NCBI GenBank assembly: GCA_905221605.1
Contig: CAJNDS010000928.1
Coordinates: 1-50,628 of the forward strand
Source of the DNA: Symbiodinium natans
Lineage: Eukaryota; Sar; Dinophyceae; Suessiales; Symbiodiniaceae
Length of the DNA stretch: 50,628 nt
Direction: 5' to 3'
The notes beneath the pieces are model-generated. The model was not told where the DNA came from. It worked only from the letters and a program-made list of their open reading frames with translations, and ran no database searches. Shown piece by piece: positions 30,758 through 40,636 of this stretch. Positions within the stretch are counted from its first letter, which is position 1. Each line of letters begins with the position of its first letter. Made by a program: the position numbers and the translations under genes.

Positions 30758-33174
30758 GGGCAGCCCAGGAGCCCCCCGAGCCCCAAATTTTCAGCCCTGA
30801 ATTAAGCTGAACTTGGCACCCAGCTTCTTCTCCCCTCTGAGGAGGCTGGCGCAGGCGGCCCGTACGGTGTGGCCTCGACAAAGTCGTTCTTAGGGTTTAG
30901 GGTTTAGGGTTTGGGCAGTGGCGAGTTATCTTCTTTGGAACTTACCTCGGCTTAGGACGAGACCAAGCTCTAACAACATAGGGACATCGTCCTCGTCCTA
31001 GATCTCAGAAGCCCTAAACTTTAAACCTAAAGCCTAACCCCAAAAAAACGTCAGGGAATACGAGCTCAACTTAAGGTTGGGCGCCGAGTCGAGTTAAGGA
31101 AAGCTATGGAAGGATGGATGGCTTCCCTACGGTGTATTCAGACCCCAACCCCCTAAACCCTAAAGAGCATAAGGAGTGTATGGGGGAAGCCAGCCACCTG
31201 AAAAGGGTACAGATCTAGGGTGTATCGACCGCTGGGGCTTCCGGGATGGCACAGCCCAGCCGGTCTCCAGGTTTTAGGGTTTAGGGTTTGGGGTTTGGGG
31301 TTTAGGGTTTAGGGTTTGGGGTTTAGGGTTTCGGGTTTCGGAGCTTATCCTTTAGGGGGTGCAACCGTGTGGTGGAGACGGGAGGGCTGGGGGAGTGGGC
31401 TAGACAGTGAAAACGGGATAAGCAGCAGTAATTTCTCGGACTCCTGCATATACGTTCATGTGGTCAAAGCTACCCAAAGCCAAAAAAACCCCAAACCCTA
31501 AACCCTAAGGACTGAACTACCCACAGCCTAACCCTAAACCCTGAACCCTAAACCCTAAACCCCAAACCCTAACCCCCGGACCCGTCTCATGCTGTGGCTG
31601 GCGTCCAGCAGTCCGAAGAGCAATGACGCCCTCCAGCCAGCCTCAGCATGCCCGACCTCCCTATGCGGCGACGCGCAGTCCTGAGATGAAAGCACACGTA
31701 TGAAAGCCATATTCCATTCTCCAAAAACTTCCAGGTCTGTGGCCAAGAAGGAGTGGAACTTCGCCCACGTCGCGCGAACCTTCGTTCGTCAGATCACATC
31801 GCGAACCCCATGGCAAGGGTTGTCTGATGACGGCGCAGCGGGCACCCAGACCTGCACCTCAGAGTCCTTCTCTTTGTCTTGGTTGCTCTTCAACCCCCCC
31901 CCCCCCCCCCCCGCAATAGACCCTAAACTCGAAACCCTAAACCATAAACGCTTAACTTTTAGCTCCCTTTATATATGAGATTAGAGGAACCCTAAACTTA
32001 TAAAGTGATAAAGTTGTAGTAAAGTCCCACCTAGTTGTTTGGAGTGCACCTACTGGGTTGAGGCTTTTCGGGTTTTAGGGTTGTAGGGTGTTTAGGGTTG
32101 TAGGGTTTTAGCGTTTAGGGTTTTAGGGTTTTGGGGTTGTAGGGTTTTGGGGTTTAGGGTTGAGGGTCAGGGGCTTAGGCTTCCACAGCACAGGACTCTT
32201 CCCCAAAACCGTAGAACTGTTCCACATGAAACCATGCCCAGTGGCAGCAGAGAAGGAAGCCGGCACAGCCCTGTCCTTCATAGGCACAGGAACCTACCTG
32301 GGTTTAGGGTTTATAGGGTTAAGGGTTTATGGTTTATGGTTTAGGGGTTAGGGGTTAGGGTCTAGGGTTTAGGTCCGCCCGATAAAAGTCACTATGCACC
32401 CTGCAAACAGAAACACACACCCAAAAAGGTACTAGTAGACTCCCTTTCTTTAAGCGTATAGAGGTCACAGCCACAAATCTTTCCCAAACCATACACCCTG
32501 CTTCACTTTAAACTTGTCTTTAGGGGTTTCTGGGTTTAGGACACACACACACACAAAACCCTGCACCCTAAACCCTAAACCCTGACCCCTAATGCCTAAA
32601 ACCCACCCTGAACCCCTGGAACCACACGGTGAACCCGCCAAATCGGGCCATGCCGTACACGTGCTGAATCGCGCTCAAGACTACAACCACTTCAACCAAG
32701 GAGAAAAAAACGGAGGCGCTATAGCCTCATGCCTCATGCTTCCTTCGGGCCTCAAGCAAACTCTTCAATCCAGGCCGGCGCACAGTATAGCCTGTGCTGC
32801 TTCTGACTACGTGCCATTGCCAGACGCCCTACACGCACGCAACATCGCAAGCTCTAGAATCTCAAGGGAGTCATACTCGGACCCCTAAGGATGTACCCCC
32901 CAAGAGGTTCCCTAAATATACTTCTAATACGGCCCTTAGATTCCCTTCGCGGATCTTTAAGAAGGGCAACCCGAACCCAAGGGTACCACCTTGGGGGACC
33001 GAGGCAAAATCCCATCAGGGTCGATGGCCGGCCTGCCCCTGAGGTAGGATCGGCTTTCGCCTGCATCACCTGCCTGAGGCGGTGGTTATCAGGGTCCCTT
33101 CTAGGGGAACTCAAACCCTAAACCCTAAACCCTAAACCCTAAGCCCTACTTATACCCGAATGAGATTATAGAAT
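30758..33174. other. Single-copy DNA between telomeric blocks
   Basis: TTTAGGG-type blocks lie at about 30893-30913, 31273-31330 and 32060-32160. CCCTAAA blocks lie at about 31494-31570 and 33114-33145. C runs occur at 31893-31912. Single-copy GC-balanced pieces (31580-31880, 32590-32880) have short open frames but no recognised domain. 32888-33010 is a small inverted-repeat sequence (CCCCCCAAGAGGTTCCC ... ACCTTGGGGGAC). Confidence 0.55.
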
Positions 33175-33273
33175 TCTTTAGGGAGGGGGGGTTTCAAGGG
33201 GGGGGCGGGGGTAATATAACCCAAGGATTCCGAAAGTACTCCCTAAGGCTCCCTAAGCTTCTCTAAGGGTTCC
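33175..33273. mobile_element. MITE family D-like arm, abutted by MITE family A
   Basis: CTTTAGGGAGGGGGGGTTTC ... ATAACCCAAGGATTCCGAAA ... CTAAGCTTCTCTAAGGG resembles one arm and the middle of 9620-9750 and 9351-9445. It ends where the family A element at 33274 begins. Confidence 0.55.
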
Positions 33274-33397
33274 TACAGGGTGGGGCCCCCTTACTATACT
33301 AACTGTAGTTAAGGGACTTATAACCTAACTTAGGGTCCTTATAACCCAATTTAGGGCCCTTATAACTCTACTTACAACTAGGGGGCCCCACCCTGTA
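33274..33397 (+). mobile_element. MITE family A, intact copy 1
   Basis: 124 bp with perfect 17-bp terminal inverted repeats TACAGGGTGGGGCCCCC / GGGGGCCCCACCCTGTA. The interior is AT-rich with TTATAACC/TTATAACT steps. It differs from 36836-36961 at only a few positions. No coding capacity. Confidence 0.92.
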
Positions 33398-33800
33398 AGC
33401 CCTACTAAGATCCCTGGGTGAAAGGCAATTCCGGGCCTCAAGAGCGTACGTATGGGAGCCGAGAGCCAGAGTCTCCCTCACCCCAAACCCTAAACCCTAA
33501 ACCCTAAACCCTAAACCCTAAACCCTAAACCCTGAAACCTAAAGCTAGGGTCCAAAAGCGAGGCTTGACGAAGTCAAAAGGGTCTTGCAAAGTAAGGGCC
33601 GCGAAGTAGGAACCCTCAATGTATCGGATCCGTACTTCTATCTCAGGGTAGTCACATGGTCCCTTCATAATATGGGCCTTAAAACGGGACCTCTTTTTTT
33701 TTCTCCTCTCCCCCTTTCTCCTACCCTATACAACCCAAGGGCCCATCAACCAGAACCCTTAAAGGGAGGTAAGGGACCCTTAATATGCTCATGAACCTGC
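33398..33800. other. Telomeric array and MITE family J copy 2
   Basis: CCCTAAA units lie at 33484-33532. At 33655-33795, CATGGTCCCTTCATAATATG ... GGGCCTTAAAACGGGACC ... CAAGGGCCCATC ... AGGGAGGTAAGGGACCC repeats the motif order of 23398-23512. No gene is seen. Confidence 0.65.
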
Positions 33801-33909
33801 CCCTAAAGGTCCATGTACCTTTTTCGTATATACTTGGCCTCTAAAGCTACTATTTAGGAACCCCTTTCAGGCCCAAGTATGTACCATGTAGGTACATGGA
33901 CCCTTTGGG
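33801..33909. mobile_element. MITE family C, copy 2
   Basis: 109 bp with ends CCCTAAAGGTCCATGTACC and GGTACATGGACCCTTTGGG. One arm difference from the intact copy at 12212-12321. Confidence 0.88.
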
Positions 33910-34671
33910 ACCCTTAGATGACATACCTATTGCAACCCTTGACAAAGGATGCCCTAGGTCTGGGTTTGGTGGGAGGTCGTATCGAGTCGTTGAAGGTACT
34001 TGAGGGGCCTAAGGGGTGGGGCTTGGGGTTTAGGGTTTAGGGTTTAATTAGGGTTTAGGGTTTAGGGTTTAGGGTTTAGGGGGGTCTGGAGATGTGAGGT
34101 TCCGTGAATTAAGGGGCTTCGGGTTTTGGCCAATGGGGTCTAGGCGGCTAAAAGCAGACAAACAAAAGCAGATACAGCGGAACAGCGTAGTCGTACAGGT
34201 AGGGTTAGGGTTTAGGCCAACATTCCCCCATTGCCTTGCCCGCCAGGCACACAAGAGCACGAGCCTTGGCCAGATTTGAGGCTTCAGGTTAAACCCTAAA
34301 CCCTAAACCCTAAACGCTACCCCCTATATACACCCTAAACCCTCGGAAGACTTCAAGCGTAGGGGCCGTTCAGGGTTGAGGATCCCCCAAACCCCAAGCT
34401 TCTAAATCCTATAGCCAGCGTCCTGGGATTAAAAGGTGAATAAGGTTACTACTAGGCATCTTATCTCCCCCGAAGCCCAATAATGTAGGGAACTGAATCA
34501 GTAGAATAGAATTTCGGGGGGAATCTAGTATACTATATCAGGAGCAGAAGGGAATACTATTTGCAAATCTTCCGACCCCTTGTATTACACCATAAAAACA
34601 TGTTTATATGAGAGCTGGAGGTTGATCCTGAGGTCCTAGGGCTGGTATGTAGGGCTTAGGGTGGTAGGGTG
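33910..34671. other. Telomeric blocks and single-copy DNA
   Basis: TTTAGGG units at about 34025-34080, a CCCTAAA block at about 34291-34315, and single-copy AT-rich DNA at 34430-34620. No gene recognised. Confidence 0.6.
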
Positions 34672-34751
34672 AGTCCTTTATAGGGATTATTTATAGTACC
34701 CCCGACTATAATCCCTATTGAGGACCGTTAGTATAAGGGGGAACATCCCAA
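34672..34751. mobile_element. MITE family B, copy 3, left-truncated
   Basis: The right arm TAGTATAAGGGGGAACATCC plus CAA is intact. The left arm is lost after GTCC and is replaced by TAGGG-like sequence (34645-34670). Confidence 0.7.
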
Positions 34752-35589
34752 AAGGGCAACTTTTTGCTGTTTGATAGGGCGTTTAAAGGAGCTCGTCAAA
34801 CAAAGGGAATGCCCAAACCCTCAACTTGATGCCACAAGGTCTTCCTTCTCCAAGGTCCTGCGGCTTAGGGATTAGGGTTTGGGGTTTAGGGTTTAGGTCT
34901 GACAGACGTTCAAACTCATCAGAAACACACCAAAAGCCTACAAGGCAAACCCTCAGGCTATACCCATACCTATCATACTAGTGACCTGCATATCCCATGA
35001 CTTGTGAGCTCTGGCCGGTTAGTGCGGGTACTTTCAGGATCCAGGTAGTTAGACCCCGAAAACCCTGAGCCCCAGTAACCATATTATAGTAAGGGTACCC
35101 GTTTTTTGGGGGGTTGGTCACTTTAGAAGGGAACCTTGAACCAAGAAAAAGGGCAAAGGGCACCATCAGGCTCACATGGACCATGAACCCAAAACCCAAA
35201 ACCCTAAACCCTGAACCCCCTAAACCCTAAACCCGAAACCCTCATCCCTGAACCCTAAACCCGAAACCCTAATCCCTGAACCCTAAGCCCTAAGCCCCAA
35301 ACCCGAAACCCTAAACCCATTTAGGGCTTGTCAAGATCCCAGTCGCAGCTCCAGAAGTGCGGCGGCGGCCGGTGCAACAAGAAATGGGGGTCCTCGAGCC
35401 GCAGAAGAGGTTCTTTAGGGTTTAGGGTTTAGGGTTTAGGGTTTAGGCTTTAGTGGGTTTAGGGTTTAGGGATGTAGATCCCCGTAAGGGTTCCTAAGGA
35501 TGGCCCAGTAGTAGTATAGGGTACTATTTGGGGGTTCCACTTGTCTGTCTTTTCTTTCATGATATACATATAAATAAATAAATAAATAA

Positions 35590-35639
<50 letters not shown>

Positions 35640-36835
35640 ATATGATCCCAAACGGGACGATAATTCCGAGAATTTTCCCATACAGTCTCTGGCGGCTCTA
35701 TGGGGCTGAGGGTCTGTTGATCGTATTCGAGGCGAGTGCCTCAAGACCAATCATCTCTCTTAGGGTTTAGGGTTTAGGGTTTAGGGTTTAGGGTTTACTC
35801 TCAACCCATTCCTCCCCGCACCCCTTGAAGCTCCATCGCCCTAAAGACAGTCCAGACCCCTAACCCGTACCCCTTAACCTACAAAAGCAGAAGGGAGGCT
35901 AAGGGAGGATTCTACCATACCCCTGAATTTCTTTTAAGGGTATTCCCGAGGTGGCACGTTCTGTATTTCTTAGAGATACGCGCCAACCCTAAACCCTAAA
36001 CCCTAAACCCTAAACCCTAAACCCGAAACCCTAAACCCTAAGCCCTCCCGCAGCCCGGCAAAGCCCCTTGAAGAAAGAAGACGCACGAAAACGCAGCTAC
36101 TGTCCTTCGCCGCTGCCGCTCCGCGCCTTGCATGGCTTGCTCTGACTCTAGGTACCCTAAACCCCAAACCCTAAACCCCAAACCCCAAACCCCAAACCCC
36201 AAACCCTAAACCCTAAACCCCAAACCCTCAACCCTAAACCCCAAGCCCTAAGCCCTAAGCCCTAAATCCGGATCAAGCCCCAAACCCTAAACCCTAACAC
36301 CTGTGGGTCATGGATCCTGAAGCCTTTCCAGGCCCCGAAGCCTACTCTAAGGGTAGTTTAGGGTTTTGGGGTTCAGGGTTTAGGGTTTAGGGTTTAGGGT
36401 TTAGGGTTTAGGGTAGTTGCATGCTCCCTTAGTATGGGCCCATGAATGGGAATCCCTTAGATGCCCCCGTATGTACCCTGGAAGCACCAGCCAAAAAATG
36501 AAAAGGCTTCTTAAGCAAGTAGTAGATCAGGGGCAGAGGAGATAGGAGCCGGGAGCGTAGTTCTGTAGGATGCTAGGGTTTATACTTGTAGGTGGCTTGG
36601 GGTCCTTGTCCTGTAGAGGGCTTGGAGGCTCTTGCTTCAAGATTTGTTGGGGGCTAGAGGGTTTCATGGGCGATTCGGGCATGAGGCACGTTCTATCCCC
36701 CGCATAAAGCTTCAGGAAATTCTGCTTTGGGTGCATCAACCCGAACTGCCTACTACCAGTAAGAGTCAGTGAATTGCAATCGGGGTCCTAATGCGAGTCA
36801 AGGAAGATCCCTTGCAGAACATTGGAGTCCCTGGC
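34752..36835. other. Telomeric mosaic, GGTACC-family copy, AT microsatellite
   Basis: 35069-35167 is a dispersed relative of the intron at 21446-21589. (AAAT)n then (AT)n lie at about 35571-35636. TTTAGGG arrays lie at 35415-35445 and 35761-35796, and CCCTAAA/CCCCAAA arrays at 35976-36032 and 36154-36295. GC-rich fragments lie at 35336-35410 and 36050-36150. No gene is recognised. Confidence 0.6.
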
Positions 36836-36961
36836 TACAGGGTGGGGCCCCCTTACTATACTAACTGTAGTTAAGGGACGTATAACCTAACTTAGGGTCC
36901 TTATAACCCAATTTAGGGCCCTTATAACTCTACTTATAACTATAGGGGGCCCCACCCTGTA
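36836..36961 (+). mobile_element. MITE family A, intact copy 2
   Basis: 126 bp, the same 17-bp inverted ends as 33274-33397. It differs from that copy by a few substitutions and a two-base indel (AACTATAGGG against AACTAGGG), so both moved recently. Confidence 0.92.
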
Positions 36962-38559
36962 CATCTGACACAACAATCCCTCCAGGGGCTGAAGATTCGG
37001 GACTTGGGGCTTGCGATGAGATTGTAGGGTTTGGGACCGAGGGTCTTCAAGTGGATTTGTAAGCTCTATATTATACTGATTTTATTAAAAGTGTCTAATA
37101 TTGTTTGATACTCTATGTTATAAAATAATTTTTACAATATACCCAGCTTAAGGTGTAGCTTTATCCAACAGTTTAAGTTTTAGGGCCAAAAGTGTAAAGT
37201 TTAGCGGGGGCGGGTCTAAACTACATGGTTGAGCTCGAGAGGGCCAGAAGCGTTAGGCGAGAGACATGGCGAACGACAGTGAATGCTCAGAGGAAAAAAA
37301 CCGTGGTGTCCGATGATGTTATAATAAGGAACCCTGTAGCCCTCACACAAGGAGCCTCGATCAGGGCGACCGCAGCGCGGAAGATGCCATGCACGGCACC
37401 TGCATGGACACGTAGTTTTTGGAACCGGAGGGTGCGTCTATTAAGTTTAGGGCTTAGGGTTTAGGGTTTAGGGTTTAGGGTTTCTGGTTTGCTTAGGGTA
37501 TGGCTGTTCCAACTGACATGGGCACTTTCGACCTCCTCGGCGGATCTTTCGACCCCCTTCACTGCGGTGTCTGCGGCTTTTGGCTTCGGCAAAAACACTC
37601 GCTTCCTTCAAGCTAAACCCTAAGCCCTACACCCTAAACCCTAAACCTTAAACCGCACATCAATGGCCTGCCGTGAGGACTCCTGTTTTGGACTAGAATG
37701 CAGATCCATGGCCACTATGTAACGCGGTAGGTGAATGGATGTGCGCAATGTATATGTACACTAGGTTGCCCAGTTTCCTAGGATTGAAAGGAGCGCCCTT
37801 TGGTTGTTTTAAAGGGGGTTTATAAGGGAACCTAAATCCCCAAAAGGGGAATAAGGGTACTACTGGATGTCCTAGTACACGATGTGTTCTGTCTGGATGG
37901 TGGGGGCTGAAACACTGCATTGACAAGTCCACCTTCGGGGCATTTGGGGTTTAGGGTTTAGGGTTGAGGGTTGAGGGTTGAGGGTTTAGGGTTTAGGGTT
38001 TAGGGTTTAGGGTGCTTGACAGTCTTGGGTTGAAGCGCCCATGGGCCGAATCTGCAGACGCACCCAAAAACCGTCACAAGTACCTATGTTTGCGGGGTAA
38101 CTAAGGCCATGAGCAGTAGGCACAAGGGTGGATAGTGGGGGGGGTGGGGGGGCTTCGGGGTTTAAGACTTATGGCAGGGCTTAGCGTTGAGGGTTGCAGG
38201 TTGAGGGTAGAGGGTTTCGGGTCCCTAAACCCTAAACCCTAAACCCTAAACCATAAACTAGACCTTCAACCCCTGGACGTGGCGCCTTGGTTGTCGTTGC
38301 AGGTCCTTGCTCTTTCCAGCATTGAGGAGGACTAGGCACCCACTTGCTTCTGACCTTCTCCTGCTAACAAACTGGTCACATGTCTAAAATATGATCCTTT
38401 TGGGGTCCTTACTATAAGGCGGCCCCTCCTATTTAGGGCACCCCGAAAGGGACCATGATTTTGAGAACTGACCGACTAGAACAAACAGCCTACACAGAAG
38501 ATTATCGAAATTATTGGCCCTTTTCCATACGAGGCCCTGCAATATATATATATATATAA

Positions 38560-38594
<35 letters not shown>

Positions 38595-39078
38595 GATCTC
38601 TCACAGACGGCAGTCATTTAGCTTGGTAGCCCGGCAATCGTATCTGAATTCGGATGCCCTTGGTTTTGGGTGGCTATGTTTATAAGGGAGCCTTGTGCCA
38701 AAAAAAGGCAACTTACCCCAAGGGATCCAATGTGCCATGCGGAATATAGTATCTTCTTGGGTCGTAAAGGCTGTAATCGTAGCTTCAGGGCCCCAGGACA
38801 TACCATATGGTCGTTTCCGAAATTGGGGTACCTTGTTGGGGGATCCTGAGAGCTAGAGGCTATAAAGATCATCCCACGGCAAAACGTCTTCTGAGACCCC
38901 GAAGCGGAAACCGAAACCACCCCCTGCAAAAGCCCTAAACCCCAAACCCCAAACCCTAAGCCCTAAACCCTAAACCCTAAAACCCTAAACCCCTTGGACA
39001 GCAAAGCTTCCACAGGTCCACGCCCTTCTTGCCCAGAGCCAGCAGCGGAAGCACTGCGGCCTGCTAAACTTCTACGAG
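36962..39078. other. Mosaic of single-copy DNA, telomeric blocks and small elements
   Basis: AT-rich DNA lies at 37050-37160 and GC-rich single-copy DNA at 37220-37440 (open frame of about 79 codons, unrecognised). TTTAGGG blocks lie at 37445-37482 and 37946-38012. A GGTACC-family relative lies at 37781-37875. A head-to-head telomeric joint lies at about 38222. (AT)n runs from about 38541 to 38592. A relative of the intron lies at 38622-38745. Confidence 0.6.
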
Positions 39079-39306
39079 CCCTAAGGGTCCATGTACCCAA
39101 AAAGCTTGGTTAGGGTTTAGGGTTCAGGGTTTAGGGCTTAGGGTGTAGGGTTTAGGGTTTAGGGCTTGGGGTTTAGGGTTTAGGGTTTGGGGTTTAGGGT
39201 TTAAAATTTAGGGTTTAGGGTTTAGGGTTTAGAGGCCTTAAAGTACCTCCTATTTGGCGACACTAGGGCCCAAGTACATAATAATGAGGTACACGGACCC
39301 TTCTGG
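39079..39306 (-). mobile_element. MITE family C, copy 3, split by a telomeric tract
   Basis: The left arm CCCTAAGGGTCCATGTACC (39079-39097) and the right arm GGTACACGGACCC (39288-39300) belong together: read in reverse order the flanks follow the intact copy at 12212-12321. Bases 39110-39233 are TTTAGGG-type repeats, inserted between CTTGG and GGCCTTAAAG. Confidence 0.85.
39110..39233 (+). repeat. Telomeric insert within a MITE
   Basis: About 124 bp of TTTAGGG units with TTCAGGG, TTTGGGG and one TTTAAAATTTAGGG variant. Both borders with the host MITE can be set to within a few bases. Confidence 0.85.
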
Positions 39307-40119
39307 CAGCATGGGCTTTTCTAGGCTTTAAAACCCCAGAATCAACCCTAGAAAGGGCCCCTTAACCCTAAACCCCAAACCCTAAACCGTAGACCCTAAA
39401 CCCTAAACCCTAAACCGTAAACCCTAAACCCTTCAAGGGTGTAGAGGGTAGAGGAGTCCATCCTGGTAGTCCTTGCCAAGGCTTAGGGTTCAGGGCTTGT
39501 TGTGCCTACGGTGTAGACTACGGTTGAGGGTTTAGGGACCCTAAACCCTAAACCCTAAACCCTAAACCCTAAACCCTAAACCCTAAACCCTAAGCCCTAA
39601 ACCCGAAGAAGAGATGTCAAGACTCGAACCCTATTCAGCCCGGGTGCACCCTCGCAGGAGCAGGAGCCTGCAAAGATGTGCTGTCGACGGGACCAGCGGT
39701 GCGTGAAGGTGGAACGAGGACCGCCTGCAACAGATGTGGAGACCTAGTTGTCCAGTACCGCGGGGAACTAAAGGTTAACCGTTGGGAATATCAGGGGATT
39801 ATATTACCTCAAAACCCTAAACCCTAAACCCTAAACCCTAAACCCTATAAAGGTTACCTACTCCACAACTAAGGAGAAATGCTTGTCGGTTCAGACTTGG
39901 TTTACTGCTCTCTGCTACAGAACACCACTCTCCTAACCCTAAACCCTAAACCCTAAACCCTTATCTGTTGAATTGCTAAGCCTTCATCGCAGTTCAACCC
40001 TGCATTGGCTTCGGGACTCCTGGATGGTTTATATGTGTTGGGTTACAGTTCTCCTTAGGGTTTAGGGTTTAGGGCTTAGGGTTTAGGGTTTAGGGTTTAG
40101 GGTTTAGGGTTTAGGGTGT
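39307..40119. other. Telomeric blocks in both orientations
   Basis: CCCTAAA units lie at about 39365-39432, 39539-39605, 39813-39846 and 39935-39960. A TTTAGGG array lies at 40055-40118. At 39538/39539 a TTTAGGG block meets CCCTAAA repeats head to head (one extra A). A single-copy GC-rich piece lies at 39606-39780. No gene recognised. Confidence 0.7.
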
Positions 40120-40539
40120 AATTAGTATACGAGGTTCCCGATGCATCCTACGCCTACGCCCTCGAAACACGCTCTAAACCATGTTCCCTCTTCCGGGCCT
40201 ACGCTTGACGTGCTCTTGCACACCGGGCCTCGAGTGCAACGCATAGCTCCGTCGTCAGCTTCCCTGGCAACAGAAGGTCAGGAGCTATTTGGGGGGGTTT
40301 CCGGCATTCGGGCGTACCTTCTTGGGGTCCTTCTAGTCGGGAATCCTGAAGTTTTCAGGTCAGCACATGAGGGAACATATAAACCGTTAAGTACGCCTCT
40401 TTTTATCGGCAACTTGAGCCACAGTCGAGGGTAAAGCGATGGTATGCACAGCTCGCAAAAGGAGTGTAATTCCTCCATGAAAAACTACACCCCCCTCACC
40501 GTGCTTGGCACAAGCTAAGGTGGACAGAGGATTACGACA
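40120..40539. other. Flank downstream of the retroelement coding region
   Basis: Single-copy DNA between the telomeric array and the last hairpin copy. It may hold the 3' end of the retroelement, but no LTR can be shown because the 5' LTR lies beyond the window. CTTCTTGGGGTCCTTCTAGT at about 40319 resembles the small repeats at 5208 and 13745. Confidence 0.45.
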
Positions 40540-40553
40540 CACCCTTTCGGGTG
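40540..40553 (-). repeat. Hairpin copy a
   Basis: Plus strand CACCC-TTTC-GGGTG; sense loop GAAA. It lies about 85 bases beyond the last ORF stop but is still in that frame, where it reads ATRKGVS then stop. Confidence 0.85.
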
Positions 40554-40636
40554 GCCCATGTTGTCCCACCCGCTATGACCGAAACAAAGGTGAAGGGAAA
40601 GCAAAACTTGAGCTATTGTGCATACGAAATGGGCAT

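Noticed and set aside
38430-38455. CCCCGAAAGGGA as a tenth copy of the retroelement hairpin
   Set aside because: Stem of three pairs only, opposite strand, non-coding context; likely chance.
40416-40430. CTTGAGCCA as a relict spliced leader (minus strand)
   Set aside because: Only nine bases match and no preceding leader sequence follows; not enough to call a retroposed transcript.
40120-40540. 3' LTR of the retroelement
   Set aside because: No direct repeat partner is visible because the 5' end lies outside the window; no TG...CA ends could be supported.
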